Positions 1 through 11,300 of a stretch of DNA of 64,000 bases are shown here, piece by piece (the first letter of the stretch is position 1; each line of letters begins with the position of its first letter). The stretch comes from Callaeas wilsoni. Taxonomy: Eukaryota; Chordata; Aves; Passeriformes; Callaeidae. Under the pieces are notes generated by a model. It saw only the letters and a program-made list of their open reading frames with translations. It was not told where the DNA came from and did no database searches. Location: NCBI GenBank assembly GCA_013398955.1, contig VWPU01012735.1, positions 1 to 64,000 on the forward strand. Direction: 5' to 3'. The translations under genes and the position numbers were made by a program.

Positions 1-2382
1 CATTGTGGCCTCCTTTCTACGAAAAATACCAGGCCATGCCAAACCAATACAGTAAGGTAACAAATATTGTATTTTATTAAGTGCTTTTTTATTGCCCACA
101 ACTTTGAACCAATGGCTCATGAGCACCAGTGAAACTGCTTTTCTTTGAATTGAGTATGATATTTTGGTAAATCTGTATTTGTTTGTCATCACAGCCCATA
201 ATTAGAAGCCCCTAGCAGTAGGCAATTTTTGTCTCAGGACTAACAGTAAGAGGTATCTGCTTATAACCACCCAAACTAGACATCCCACTTGTCTGTTTGG
301 GCATTCAGACATTGACTCTAATGAAAAATGAATGTCAAGGCCTACTTAATGTAATTGACTATGGTCAGGGATCTAGATTTTGTATTAAGAAAAGAGCTAT
401 TCTTATTATTCTAATAGTGTGTCAGTACTCTGTGGCACCAAATGTCACAGGACTGTGTTTTCACATGTGCTTTATGTGACCACTGACTTCACTGTTCTAT
501 CATGTGAGATGTTAAAAACTTAAACTCAGGAGCAACCGTAGTGGTTCACATCACTAGTTCATCTCCATTATCTCCATTCAACAGCCAGGAAAGACAGTAA
601 GAACAGCCTGTGGAAAGGTTGAATGCTCTCCTCATAGACATGTAGTTTCCAAAAATCAATGACTTAAATACTCCCCTGTTTCTGCAGAAGCAATACTAAA
701 TATCCACAAGTTGCTCTGATCATGATATTGTATGAAATATTCAATAACCATGAAAATCTTGCTTTTTAGACATGAAGATGAATAAAATAATTAAAAGGTT
801 AAATAAAACGTTTGTGTGTGGTTCAGTCTCAGCTAAACTCTGCCTTGATTTCTAGTTCTCTCAAAGCTCTGTCAATCACATCTATGTTGTAATAACTCCA
901 CAAATTTGACTTTTCTGGGCCATTACCATGACAGTTTCTTCACAGAAACATGTTTATGTGGCTGGTCTTATTCACTTTTCACATTTGCCAATGTTACATT
1001 GAAAAGGGCAATAGAAAAACAAGATTAAATAATTTCAGGTTAAATTTAATTCAGAGATAAGGCTAATACCGCTAGAAAATCAGTGAGAAAAGGGTGCATG
1101 ATCAGTTTATACATCTTGATAGAAAAGATTTCATCCTTACGTGCAGAGTTTTACTTTCAGTCTAACCAGGTTATTCTTGATGTCTGTCTTTTTTTCACTT
1201 TGTTTCAAGAAATACATGAGACATAGGATGCTTTCGATTAATTTGAGAGGTATTTACAATCTAGCTTAACGTCTGACTCTAGAAGCCTTACACCTACACT
1301 TTCCAAAGATTTCTGTAAGAAATCTATCAGTGTGGTTTCAAGCAGTAATTCATTGGCAAAATGTTGATCCCCACTCATTGCATCTTTTCACCCAATTGAA
1401 GTCTCTAGAGAAGGTCTGTTGGTGGAAGAGATGATTTTCACCTGTGTTCCTCGGCGAATTCAGACCAAGACAACAGCATGTACTTGTTTCTGCTTCTGAA
1501 AGCAGTGCTGAACCAAGCTGAGTAGGCATACACATGCACTCATCCCAGACTCAACCTTCTAAAGGATTCAGAGAGTTTTGACTAGGTTAATGACATAGGA
1601 TTTGGTGCTTAAGATCACCAACTTGAGTATTTCTGAAAATTCGTAGAGTTTTGAGGACAATAAACATCATGTCATGGACCAGAAAAGACCAAGATATGCA
1701 GGAATGATGTTATTACCCAGGTAAAGTTTCGGCTGTTGGGTTTTTGAGTGTTTTCTTTTCAGTCATTTTTGTACTAAATCTGAGCTTTGTCAGTGAAAGG
1801 AGGTACACCTGGAAAACGTGTATTTTAGAACAGAGGCTCCAATATGTCATCCAAGGTTATACCACCTTGGTAACACCTTCAGAGTGTTACCAAACTTCAT
1901 AATAATGAAGCATATCAGAGAAGAAATCTCTGAAAGATTTTTGTGTTTTCTTCTTCTAGGAACAATGACAGAATGATGTAACTCTTGCTTTTTTTAGGTC
2001 ACCAAATTGTTAGGTAGGTTACTCCTCAAAAACAGCCTAATGGATTTCTTTTTCCTCAGCTGGGAACTACCAGCTACAGCTTCCTTCCTCCTCATTTAAC
2101 ATGTATTTTGATGTACAAAACATCTGTACAAAACATACAAACACTTCTTCTGAGTGTTCTTCAAAAGATGATGCTTACAGAACATGGAGTTTTTGGTAAT
2201 AATAATAATAGTGCTTTGAATACATGTAGAGAATCCAAAAGCCTAACTCCCTTACAATAAATTAATTTTTGTGTTACATGGAAGATGGAATCTGTCACCA
2301 TTAACCCTGTTGCTGATATTTTTGCTTTGCTGTGTTTGAGTAAATTAAATACAATTATTCTCTCAAATTGTTTTGAGTTGCT
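1..2382. other. AT-rich single-copy DNA, no gene seen
   Basis: No exon, RNA gene or recognisable repeat could be supported here. The longest open frames are about 60 codons, which is what chance gives. A short TAA-type trinucleotide run sits near 2200-2212. The stretch could be intergenic or intronic. Confidence 0.6.
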
Positions 2383-2405
2383 TTTTTCTTTTTTTTTCTT
2401 TTTTT

Positions 2406-2452
<47 letters not shown>

Positions 2453-2509
2453 TTTTTTTTTTTTTTTTTTTTTTTAAATTTAATTAAATTTTTTTTTCTT
2501 ATTTTTTTT

Positions 2510-2570
<61 letters not shown>
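2383..2570. repeat. poly-T low-complexity tract (about 190 bp)
   Basis: The tract is almost pure T, with a few C interruptions on the left side (about 2388-2410), one G near 2452, a short A/T-mixed island near 2476-2490 and single A or C bases near 2499-2511. A final block of about 59 uninterrupted T ends at 2570. It ends sharply at ordinary sequence. No retroelement body is recognised on either side, so it is not clearly the tail of a retroposed copy. The open frame of poly-phenylalanine across it is an artefact of composition. Confidence 0.95.
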
Positions 2571-2571
<1 letters not shown>

Positions 2572-4939
2572 GCTAGTATTTCATGGCCTAGAAAAATATG
2601 CAGAAGAAGCAGAGATTGCAAACAACTTTGACAGGAATTTCCCCAGTAGAAAGCAAGTGGGCCACTAACTTTTCGACACGACATGAATTCAAAAGACCTG
2701 GAGTCAATAATGCTGATTCTCAGGGCTGCTATGAAGCAAAGGTGTTAACTGTGGTGGAGACAAAAGTCTGTGTGGTACAAGGAGTCACAAGTGATGAATG
2801 ATCACTGTAAGTGCTGCTTTTAGAGGGACACATTTGCTGTGGACCAGAGATTATGAGAGAGGTCCTGGCTGTACTTGGGTCAATAAGTTTTGTTCCAGCC
2901 TGCACTGAGAGTTCTTAGCTGTTAGAGTAGTTTGCAGAAGGACAGGGAAACAGCATCTGGAGCTTCTGCAGAATTTCGGTTTGGTTAATATTTTAGGTCA
3001 CCTGGTTTTGCTTAAAAATTACAAAAGCAAATCCATCTTAGAGCAAAGAGACAACATTTCCTCCTTTCCTGGCACTGGCCTCTAGTATGTGAGTGTAATG
3101 CTGAAAGGGCACTGCTTGAAATAATAAGGGTGGATGGTTTCCTGGTAGGAATCTCTAAATTTGATGCTTCAAGTGGTTTCATAATGCTTCATAATGGAGG
3201 TATTAAATGCAGTTCTAAAACTATCACAGGCTTACAGAGAGGTTGGAAATCTCTTTTTGAGAGATCAGAGCACTGAAGTGAACACAGCTATGCTGTGTCA
3301 GCCACAGATACTGTGTCACAGTTATAGAAAAAAACAACAGGAAAAGTAAGGCTATAGGAGTATTGCTAAGGCTGCTGACTATAGGAAAAGAGGAGGCCTC
3401 TGAAAAAGTGTATGTTCATTGCTTTCTTTGAACTAGCAATGTTTAGAATCTAATACATCCACACAGTTTGCTTCTGAAAATGTGTTGATTATGCATGTTA
3501 GAAAGAAGTGCAGGCGCTTGAAAAATGGGAGAATGCTGTCACACACCCCCCCCAAAAAAGTTACAAGAATTCTGTTCCTTGTTAATCTATAAAAAGGTAT
3601 TCTATAAAGCACAATCTGACTTCAACTCTTCTTTTCATTAAGTGGATTGATGCCCTGACTAGACTATATCTATTTCTGGAAAGTAGATCAAGCATTAGAC
3701 AAAAGTAAAAGAAATGTGATGGGGCAGGGGAGAGAAACGGTGGAAGACTGGCTGAAAATCAATGAGGAATATGACAAACTGGAAGCTAGATCCTTTGGCT
3801 GGCCACCAAGTGCTCCTTTGGAGTGTTGTTTGAAGACTGAACACAGTTCTGAGTTATTTTCCACTGATCTACTACACTTGGTATTCTATGAAATGTATAT
3901 TTTCTTTCACCTCAGCTTGCAGTGGAGATTTATAGCTGAAAATAACTGGTTTCTGCTTTAGTAAAACCTAGAATGGTTGCCACATGGTTTCAGTTGAAAT
4001 CTTTTCCCTAGTTCCTATGTCTGTGCTTACAGTGAATTTTTCTAATTTAGTGTAAACATAATGCCAGGTTATGTTAATAATAATGTGGGTTAGGGAGCTG
4101 GGATTGCAAGTGATGGCCTCTGAACTTACAGATTTTTTTAAGTGATGTAAAATACTTTGTATAGCATATTATAACAGCATTGGATTTACAGGAGTCTAGC
4201 ACAAACATGATGATGCATAGTAGCATTTCATTTTTCACTCTTATTTTGTGAAAAAACGATTCACTCTGAATATTAGTTACTTTAAGGTACACAAATTCCT
4301 CTAGCAGTGAAAAGACACAGCTGTTGGGCTTCCTCATGCTTCAGCTTTTTCTTTATGTCTCAACCCTTAACTGCAAATAAAAGCATGCTCCAGATTACCA
4401 TTGTGTTTGTGCCTTGTTATAAAAATATGTGCAAGCATAATGTGTTTTGCAGTTTGGGAATGCAAACAGGAACAAACCTGCCCAAGTCATTCAACTTGGC
4501 TACAGAGCAGCTGGGTTGTAATTACAACATTTTGGCTATAAAGCAGCAATTGCTGATGTTACCAGATCAACATCAGATTGCCAGACATTGTAGCTGTCCT
4601 GATATGAAAATCTTGATCAAATAAAACTATTTCCATTTTTTCCATAGTAATAAACCAGTAGATTTAGAAAAACCCACAATAATCTATGGCCAGATATGTA
4701 CATTGTGGTTTTGGCTGTATTAATATATTTCAGATATGTTTGGGGTTTAGATTAACTGCTGGTGATTGCCTAGACCAACAGTTATTTTCTAGAAGGGCAA
4801 TCTACTGCTGAAGTCCAACATGCTACTGAACAGCATACATAATACAGCTGACATTTATGTTTCAACAAATCCTCATAGTCACCATACAGTAAGATTACAA
4901 CAGACATGGAAATATATTGTTCAACTATAAAATTTTAAA
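2571..4939. other. AT-rich DNA, no gene seen
   Basis: Nothing recognised. The largest open frame is 105 codons (4307-4624, plus) and has no family resemblance. An 81-codon frame at 3716-3961 starts with a hydrophilic segment but has no recognisable domain and no convincing flanking splice signals. Confidence 0.55.
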
Positions 4940-4993
4940 TTTTTTTCTTTTTTTTTCTTTTTTTTTTTTTTTTTTTTGTTTTGTTTGGTTTGG
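4940..4993. repeat. T-rich tract grading into GTTT repeats
   Basis: T runs broken by C, followed by repeated G-TTT units (TTTGTTTTGTTTGGTTTGG). Read on the minus strand this is an A-rich, CAAA-type block like those near 31.3 and 42.1 kb. Confidence 0.9.
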
Positions 4994-6252
4994 ATTCAAA
5001 AATGCAGCCTCCAAGCATATTATTTTCCTTCTCCTGAACTGACCTGCCAGTAAGTAGCTTGGCGGTTTACTGAGGCCAAAAAATCTGCGTGCATCTTGGT
5101 AGTTTATGAGTCTTGTACCAATGATAACATTTCTTCCTCTGACCAGCAAATGCTGACAGCTGAGACTGAAATAGGTGTCAAATGCCTGTCTGTTTGCATG
5201 CTGTTTTTTCACTGATTTTTTTTTTTCATTTTATGGTGGTCTTTCCTTTTCCTTGTAAATTGTATAATTAACATCATTACTATTTCAATTTGAGAAGGAC
5301 TTTTCAGGTTTTGTCTCAACAGTCAATCTTATTTTGACAAAGATTGGAACATGTTGCTAAAGGGTAGAATTTCCTATTTACTGTGTGGGTTTCTAGGCAG
5401 GCATGCTAAGGGAAAATAAGTGGATTGATTTATTAATTTGGAAAATAAGTATTTGTTCTTGGCTAAAGAGCTACTACTGGTCTGACCAGTCAACTATTTG
5501 GAGCACCAGCCCGTATCATCAAGACAATAAGCAGATGTACAGCCCCTGCTCAGCACTAGAGAGGCTTTTTAAGCTGAAAAGCTGTTATTTAAAAAAATAT
5601 TTTATTTCCTTTTTTTCTTAATGGGGTGAAATCACCTAATTTTTTCTTGGATAAAAGGATGCATGAATAGTACTGCTGTAGGCAGGTGAACAATAAACCG
5701 ATGTTGAATTCTACAACCATCAAGTTTACTTTTGGATAAGTAAACATTGTCCTGTAAGGGAAATTACAACAGTATTGTATATTCCAAAGACTGTAAGTAA
5801 GGGGTCAGCATTTAGGGGCTTCTGTATAATCTACCACAACAGTATGTAGATACACAAGTATATAAATATTATTCCAAAAGACATTAATTTTCTTCTAAAA
5901 CACTTAAACTATTTTATTCTCTTCTTTGAGTAAGATCTTGTAGACAATGTTATGATGTCTAAGACTTGGTATTTTTAAGAATGGATAGTCTGATAAAATT
6001 TTGATTTGATTACTCGTGTATTCATTTAATGTCTTGACTGGATCTGAGTTAATAAGCCAACAATGCCTTGAATAAATCAACATTAATGTGCTAAACATTC
6101 TGCATGTTCTAAGACAATGAAGAAAAAAAATTATTTTTCCATATTTACAGAAGGATACAGCCTTGAAATGACATGACTTGGTGCTATCCCTTAATTTCAG
6201 TCTTTGATCATTTGAACAATTAGTTTCGTAGGGAACTGGAGGTTTTGCTTCC
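4994..6252. other. AT-rich DNA, no gene seen
   Basis: No supportable feature. The longest frame in the whole window (149 codons, minus, 5904-6353) starts here and runs into the adjacent TG/TA microsatellite. Its composition (a His/Tyr/Thr-rich repeat at the N-terminus) comes from that microsatellite, not from a protein family. Confidence 0.55.
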
Positions 6253-6306
6253 GTGTGTGTGTATATATATGTGTGTGTATATACATGTATATACATGCAT
6301 ACATCA
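6253..6306. repeat. TG/TA compound microsatellite
   Basis: Alternating GT and AT dinucleotides (GTGTGTGTATATATATGTG, then TATACATG units). The right edge decays into CATA/CATG units. Confidence 0.9.
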
Positions 6307-6964
6307 ATATGCATATTTCCATGTAAGCAATTACTAGAGTATGCTGTGATCAAAGGACCTTTCTTTGGATATCTGTAACAAATGGAAATTTTATGTAATA
6401 ATACGCAAATATCAAAAAAAGGTTCTGCTAAAAGCCAAAATCCAAAGCAGTTCAGCCCCAGGAGAATGCATTTTTGTGGAATCAGGCTAGCCTATACAAG
6501 AAGAGAGTTATTAGAACTGTTTCTTTCCTTCTCTCTTTTTTTTCTAATAAAAACCCTGTAGTTAAAAATTGTTCTGAAATACTTTCAGCTGCACAAAAGA
6601 TTGGAAAAAGTTGTAACTGCTGCTGGAATTCAGTCACAGAATGCTTGTAATTCAGTCAGAATTCTTGGTTAATAAGTATCCTGAATTTGCTGGTGACACA
6701 CTTCCTTTCTCACGTCTCCTCTTCCCTTCTACATTCTCATTCCCTTTTCATTGATTTCCTTGATTTTGTTCAGAGTTCACTCTGGTTGTGCTGCCTACCC
6801 AAGTGTTTTATTCACTATTCCTCAGTACAGTTTCTTACTGCCTAAAGTACTGAGAGAAACATGCTGGAAGGCCACCCAGTTTTCACTCTACAGCCCATGT
6901 CACATCAGGTATTTTAGCTTTAAATTCCCTCTCCTCTTCATCCCCTCTCTACCTCTGTATCACT
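6307..6964. other. no gene seen; possible degraded LTR flank
   Basis: No supported feature. The pyrimidine-rich DNA at about 6907-6960 could be the upstream part of the LTR remnant that follows, but the match is too weak to assign. Confidence 0.5.
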
Positions 6965-7202
6965 CTTGGGAGAAAAATTATATATTTATCCTATTCTGAT
7001 TTGAAAGGTAGTAAATTCAATTACTTTCCCCAAGCAGAGTCTGTTTTGTCCATGAGTGTAATTCCTGAGTGATCTTTCCCTGTTCTTATCTCAACCTATT
7101 AACTTTTTTTTTTCCTCTCCTCTGCCCAGATGAGGAGAGACAGAGGAGTGACAGAGCAGCTTTGGTGGGCATCCAGCAGCCAGACAGTGTTAACCCACCT
7201 CA
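6965..7202 (+). mobile_element. old LTR remnant (3' part), avian ERV family
   Basis: Only the R/U5 end of an LTR is recognisable, in plus orientation. Landmarks in order are a TACTCTGATTTG-like block (here CTATTCTGATTTG, about 6991-7003), GTAAATTCAA, CAAGCAGAGTCTGTTTTG, GAGTGATCTTTCCCTGT near 7066-7082, a pyrimidine stretch, CAGCTTTGGTGGGCA near 7157-7171, and a terminal TTAACCCACCTCA where the family ends TCAACCCATCACA. The same blocks occur in reverse at 55739-56011, so this is an older copy of that family in the opposite orientation. The U3 part is missing, so no target-site duplication can be tested. Confidence 0.75.
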
Positions 7203-7524
7203 AACCCTTTTCTGTCTGTGACCCTTAATTTGAAACAATCTAGCTGTCCCTCTGTTTACTGCAGGCCAATTCCCCAGCTTTTCCTCCTTCCCAAGGAGTG
7301 CATATGTTTGTGTGTTTATGTGTGTGTGTAACACATAGATGTTTTTGTATCTCCTTTCTTTATTGCTTTAGAGAGTTTAATGTCTTACATCTTTGCTCTA
7401 ACGAGCTGTATGATAACATCTTCCGTACTTACCAAAATGTTTCACGATAATCTGTTGTTGCACTTTCTCCTCTTAACTGTCCTCACCTCCTTTCAACAAG
7501 TGACAGTACAAGACATTTCCAACA

Positions 7525-7555
7525 ACACAGCTTAAGCCTGTAGATTAAGCTGTGT
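7525..7555. repeat. perfect inverted repeat, 11-bp arms
   Basis: Arms ACACAGCTTAA (7525-7535) and TTAAGCTGTGT (7545-7555) are exact reverse complements around a 9-base loop. No transposon ends or transcription terminator context were recognised nearby. Confidence 0.85.
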
Positions 7556-8296
7556 GGGAGGTATAATGAGCCAAAACTAGTGAAAAAATGTTCCAGATGT
7601 CACCAATAGAGTCACTGGTTGGTTTAGATTTCAAATTTCTAGTTTTGTGAGTTGTGTACAATGAGATTTCAGATTCCTCTTTTTTGACAGGACCTGTCAA
7701 TAAAAAAAAGGCTTAGCAACAGGAGAACTGTTTCAATCTTCTCGTGCCAGAGTGCCAGCAGTACGCCCAAAAATTTCTATAACAGACACAGTTTCTGATC
7801 AAAGTAAGTTCAAGGTTGCGTAACACAAACTAAAACTTAGGCTGTTTCAATTATTTCAAGGATGTGAGACATTAAAGCAGGTAAGGCTTCTTGGTCTGGC
7901 TCTAAGTGCATGAGATTAAATGTCAGTGGTGAAGTAATCATTTAGGCTGGTGCATCAAGAGCGATTGGCTATGAATACTCCCCATGCCACTCCACCTCTC
8001 TGCCCTTGGCTGAAGATTACGCTAGCTCTGTGCATCACTTCAGCTCAGGCAGTATTTTGTCATTTCAGAGGTATTATCAGAGCAGCATTATGTGTTTGCA
8101 CAGGAGGAAGTACCTCCCCTCATAGAGTTATACAGTTGCTGTGGGCACCTTTTTTTTTCTCATTGCAAAGTCTTAGCTATTTTTTTGGAATACTTTATCA
8201 CAGACGAACAGAATGTATTTGTAAAGTATGTCAAACAGCTTTTATTCTCATGGCAACATAGCTGTACCACAGCCTGCGCTGATTAATACCACTGCA

Positions 8297-8313
8297 CCAG
8301 GTCTAAGACCTGG
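8297..8313. repeat. 17-bp palindrome
   Basis: CCAGGTCT and AGACCTGG are exact reverse complements around a single central A. A dyad this short can arise by chance in 64 kb. No family of binding site is claimed. Confidence 0.7.
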
Positions 8314-11300
8314 TCTGGAATACATGTTCATGGAAAGTCCTGCTAAGTGTATGGGATGCTTCATCCTTCATGCTGGGAGGGGCCAGGGTCTTTTTTCGAT
8401 AAGTTTTCTCCAAACATGCATTTACCTCAATTTGGCTTTACTAAAAATGTCACCAAAAATATTACTATTCTCAAGATACTTTTCCTGGATTCGTGTCACA
8501 AAAGAAAAAAGGGTTACAAATTCTGTTGAAATGTTTTCTTGCCTTCAATACTTAACAGACCTTATTCAAATGTAGTTTAACTCCAAGACTTTCATTTGTT
8601 AAGTTTTTAATTGCAACAATTTTGTGTTCATAAATGTTTTACTATTCCCTCTCAGCCACTGAGTGCAAGATGATCTCTTCTGAATATGCTACTCTAGATA
8701 TGTTATGTCTTAGAGAACAAACTTCGTGAAATCTTTTCCCAAAAAAAATTTACATTTATTTATTGTTAGAAGGTTCAGATGGGATCTCTCAGAGTTTATT
8801 CAGCTGAGAGAGGTCATGCCTTGTGCCTATTACATATGTCTGCAGCAGAAAATAACCTTCCCAGGTACCAGTCAGAACCTCATAAATTTGTCTCATCCTC
8901 CCACTGTCTGATCTGATTCTTGTCTTATTCATATAAGACAGGAAGGATAAGGCTGAAGAAATCCAGCCAGCAATGTAAGTGTAAACTCCATTTCTGGTTA
9001 AACTCTAACTTAGGCTTTCAAAAGGCATGTAGCCCCAAATTTAAGACTAAAATCTGTTTCAAATTTGTAACCTTTAGTATTTCATTCACTTTCAACCAAC
9101 TCTTGGCATATCTGGTTCCCTTTATGTGTCACAAGGGATATTGGTAAAGTGTTACCTGAATCTTTGCACCCTAGCAGGGACTCTGGTTTATCTTTTCTGC
9201 TTTGGATAATGTGGAAGTTATGTCAGGCAGGAGAACAGAAGGTATATCCTTTTCAGTGGCTCACTAACTCACCTTGATACGTGCATAACAGATATCTTCT
9301 ATTGATACTGTAGCTATTTTATAACAAAGTATGAGCAGATCAGTTTCAATTTCTTGACATTTAGCACGGACTCTTACTCCGACATGTAAACTAAGAAACG
9401 TCTCTGTTAAACCTAGAAATTGGTTGGCAGCAGTCCTGAACCACTGAGTTGCTCAAAGTTTATCAAAAGAAAGCTTCCTCTTGTGGCAGCCATGGGAAAT
9501 AACTCAGGAAGGAGAAGGATCAGTAACAGACTGATGAGTTCTGCCCGGCAGCGAGATCATTTGACACCTTCCTTTTCCCCACACAGCTCTGAAAGACAAA
9601 GAAGTGAGGATTGTGGTTGGTAAGAAAAGAGAAAACAGAAACAGTACTGTCTAACACCATTTGAAAAAATGAGAGCTCTGTCCCCTTTACAAGATGAATG
9701 GTTTAAAGTTCAAGAGAGTGTATATATAAATCATATCTCTACTCTCTCCTTGATGCCAGCCCTTAGGGAACAGCTGGCCTTAAATTTCTTGTCATTACTT
9801 CAGATAGGTGGAGAAAAAATATCAGAGGAAGGGTAGGAGGACTTTCCCACTCATTTATCAGGTGAGGTTCTCCTATGTGCCAGGGAAGCTGCTATTTATT
9901 TTTTTCGTGTCTTTTTTGATCCCAGTCCTGACAGTCTAGTTTCCTACTTCTCTTCTCACTTAATCTGGTGTTCATATTTCAGAAAAAATTATAGTTCCCA
10001 AAAATGAAGAAGGCCAAGGTTACATGTGTCTGTGCTGCTGAGTCAGTTTTCACGTGTATTATTCGGAGATTCAAACTTATGATAAAAGATATGGGGGAAT
10101 TCAAACCAGCAGAGTCAACTTTATCAGGCATTTACACCATCCAGGTAGATATCCACAGGTGTCTCAAGTGTTAGCCCTAACTCAGTATCATTTTTGTTCA
10201 GGCAGTCTGTTCAGCTCAGTCTTTGGAATATTCATGTCTTTCCTAGTATACACTGATGGCAGGTCTTCTCAGAGCCTGTCTATGTCTTTTTATGTCTCTC
10301 CGGAGATCTAGCAACTAGATCACCCACAGATCAGCTTCCTGACCCAATCCTAATGCTACAGAGACATCAGCAATTAATTTTTACGTGTAAAAAATGTTCT
10401 ACTCCTTGAAAAAAACACTGCAGTTTTAGCAGACTTAACTGTGAATGCCTGTGCCACAACCAGCTTCCAAAAACACCCTGGTAAAATTGGAAGTTCTGTT
10501 ATCAACAGTCTTTCTGGATCGATAAACAAGTCCCTGCCAACCTCATGTAGCACAACAATGCTAAACTATGATCATGGCTACATATTAAGTCCTTTACCCA
10601 TTCAAAGATCAGTACAGACCAGTAAAGTATTTCTACTCAGATGAAAAATCAAGTAATAGGGCTATATTTCAGCCACATCATTTTACACAGCTTAGTAATG
10701 ACCTGTCTAAAGAGTTGTCTACATTTCTATGGACCTGGTCTACTTTGCAATGCCCACAGTGCTTGGGAAATCCACAGCTGCCATCTTTGGACAGGGTTAA
10801 TAAAACATTATCATGAGGAAAAACTAAGACGTGAAATCTCCCTTTCCTTGTGGCATTTGCAAAGATCAGAGCCTTTCCCAGGCAAAGATGGTGCCTGCTT
10901 CATTGTCTCCACACACAAGCAGCTGACACTGACAGCGTTCTGTACCCAGCTACACAAGCTCGTGGGATCTACAAGGCACTGGCAATTCATCTCAGACTGC
11001 GCTGTTCATACACTGCTCCTCTTAATACCATTGTACCCTCCTTCACTGTCCAACGTGAAATAGTGCACATACCAACTTCTTATCTACTAACTTGTTGAGT
11101 GATCCAAGATGCACTCAAAATAGCGCGCAATAAATCCTTCTTTAAAGATAATTCCCTCCTTCTTCCAGCCATCTATTTTGGGCAGAATATCTGAGTAATT
11201 GAAAATTGTCTCAGTGGTTACTAGCTATCCATCCCTCATTCCTTCCAGAAACTATCTCAACCAGTGCCATTGAGCTCAGCAGTAAAATGAGAAGCCACCT

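Noticed and set aside
2285..2668. 127-codon frame dominated by phenylalanine
   Set aside because: It is the translation of the poly-T tract.
3716..3961. Plus frame beginning with a hydrophilic, exon-like segment
   Set aside because: No domain and no convincing splice sites. The C-terminal half is hydrophobic and low in information.
5904..6353. Longest open frame (149 codons, minus)
   Set aside because: Its N-terminal part is the translated TG/TA microsatellite and the remainder has no domain, codon signal or supporting context.
10641..11063. 140-codon plus-strand frame
   Set aside because: No recognisable family. Overlapping frames in other phases are nearly as long, as chance allows in 64 kb.
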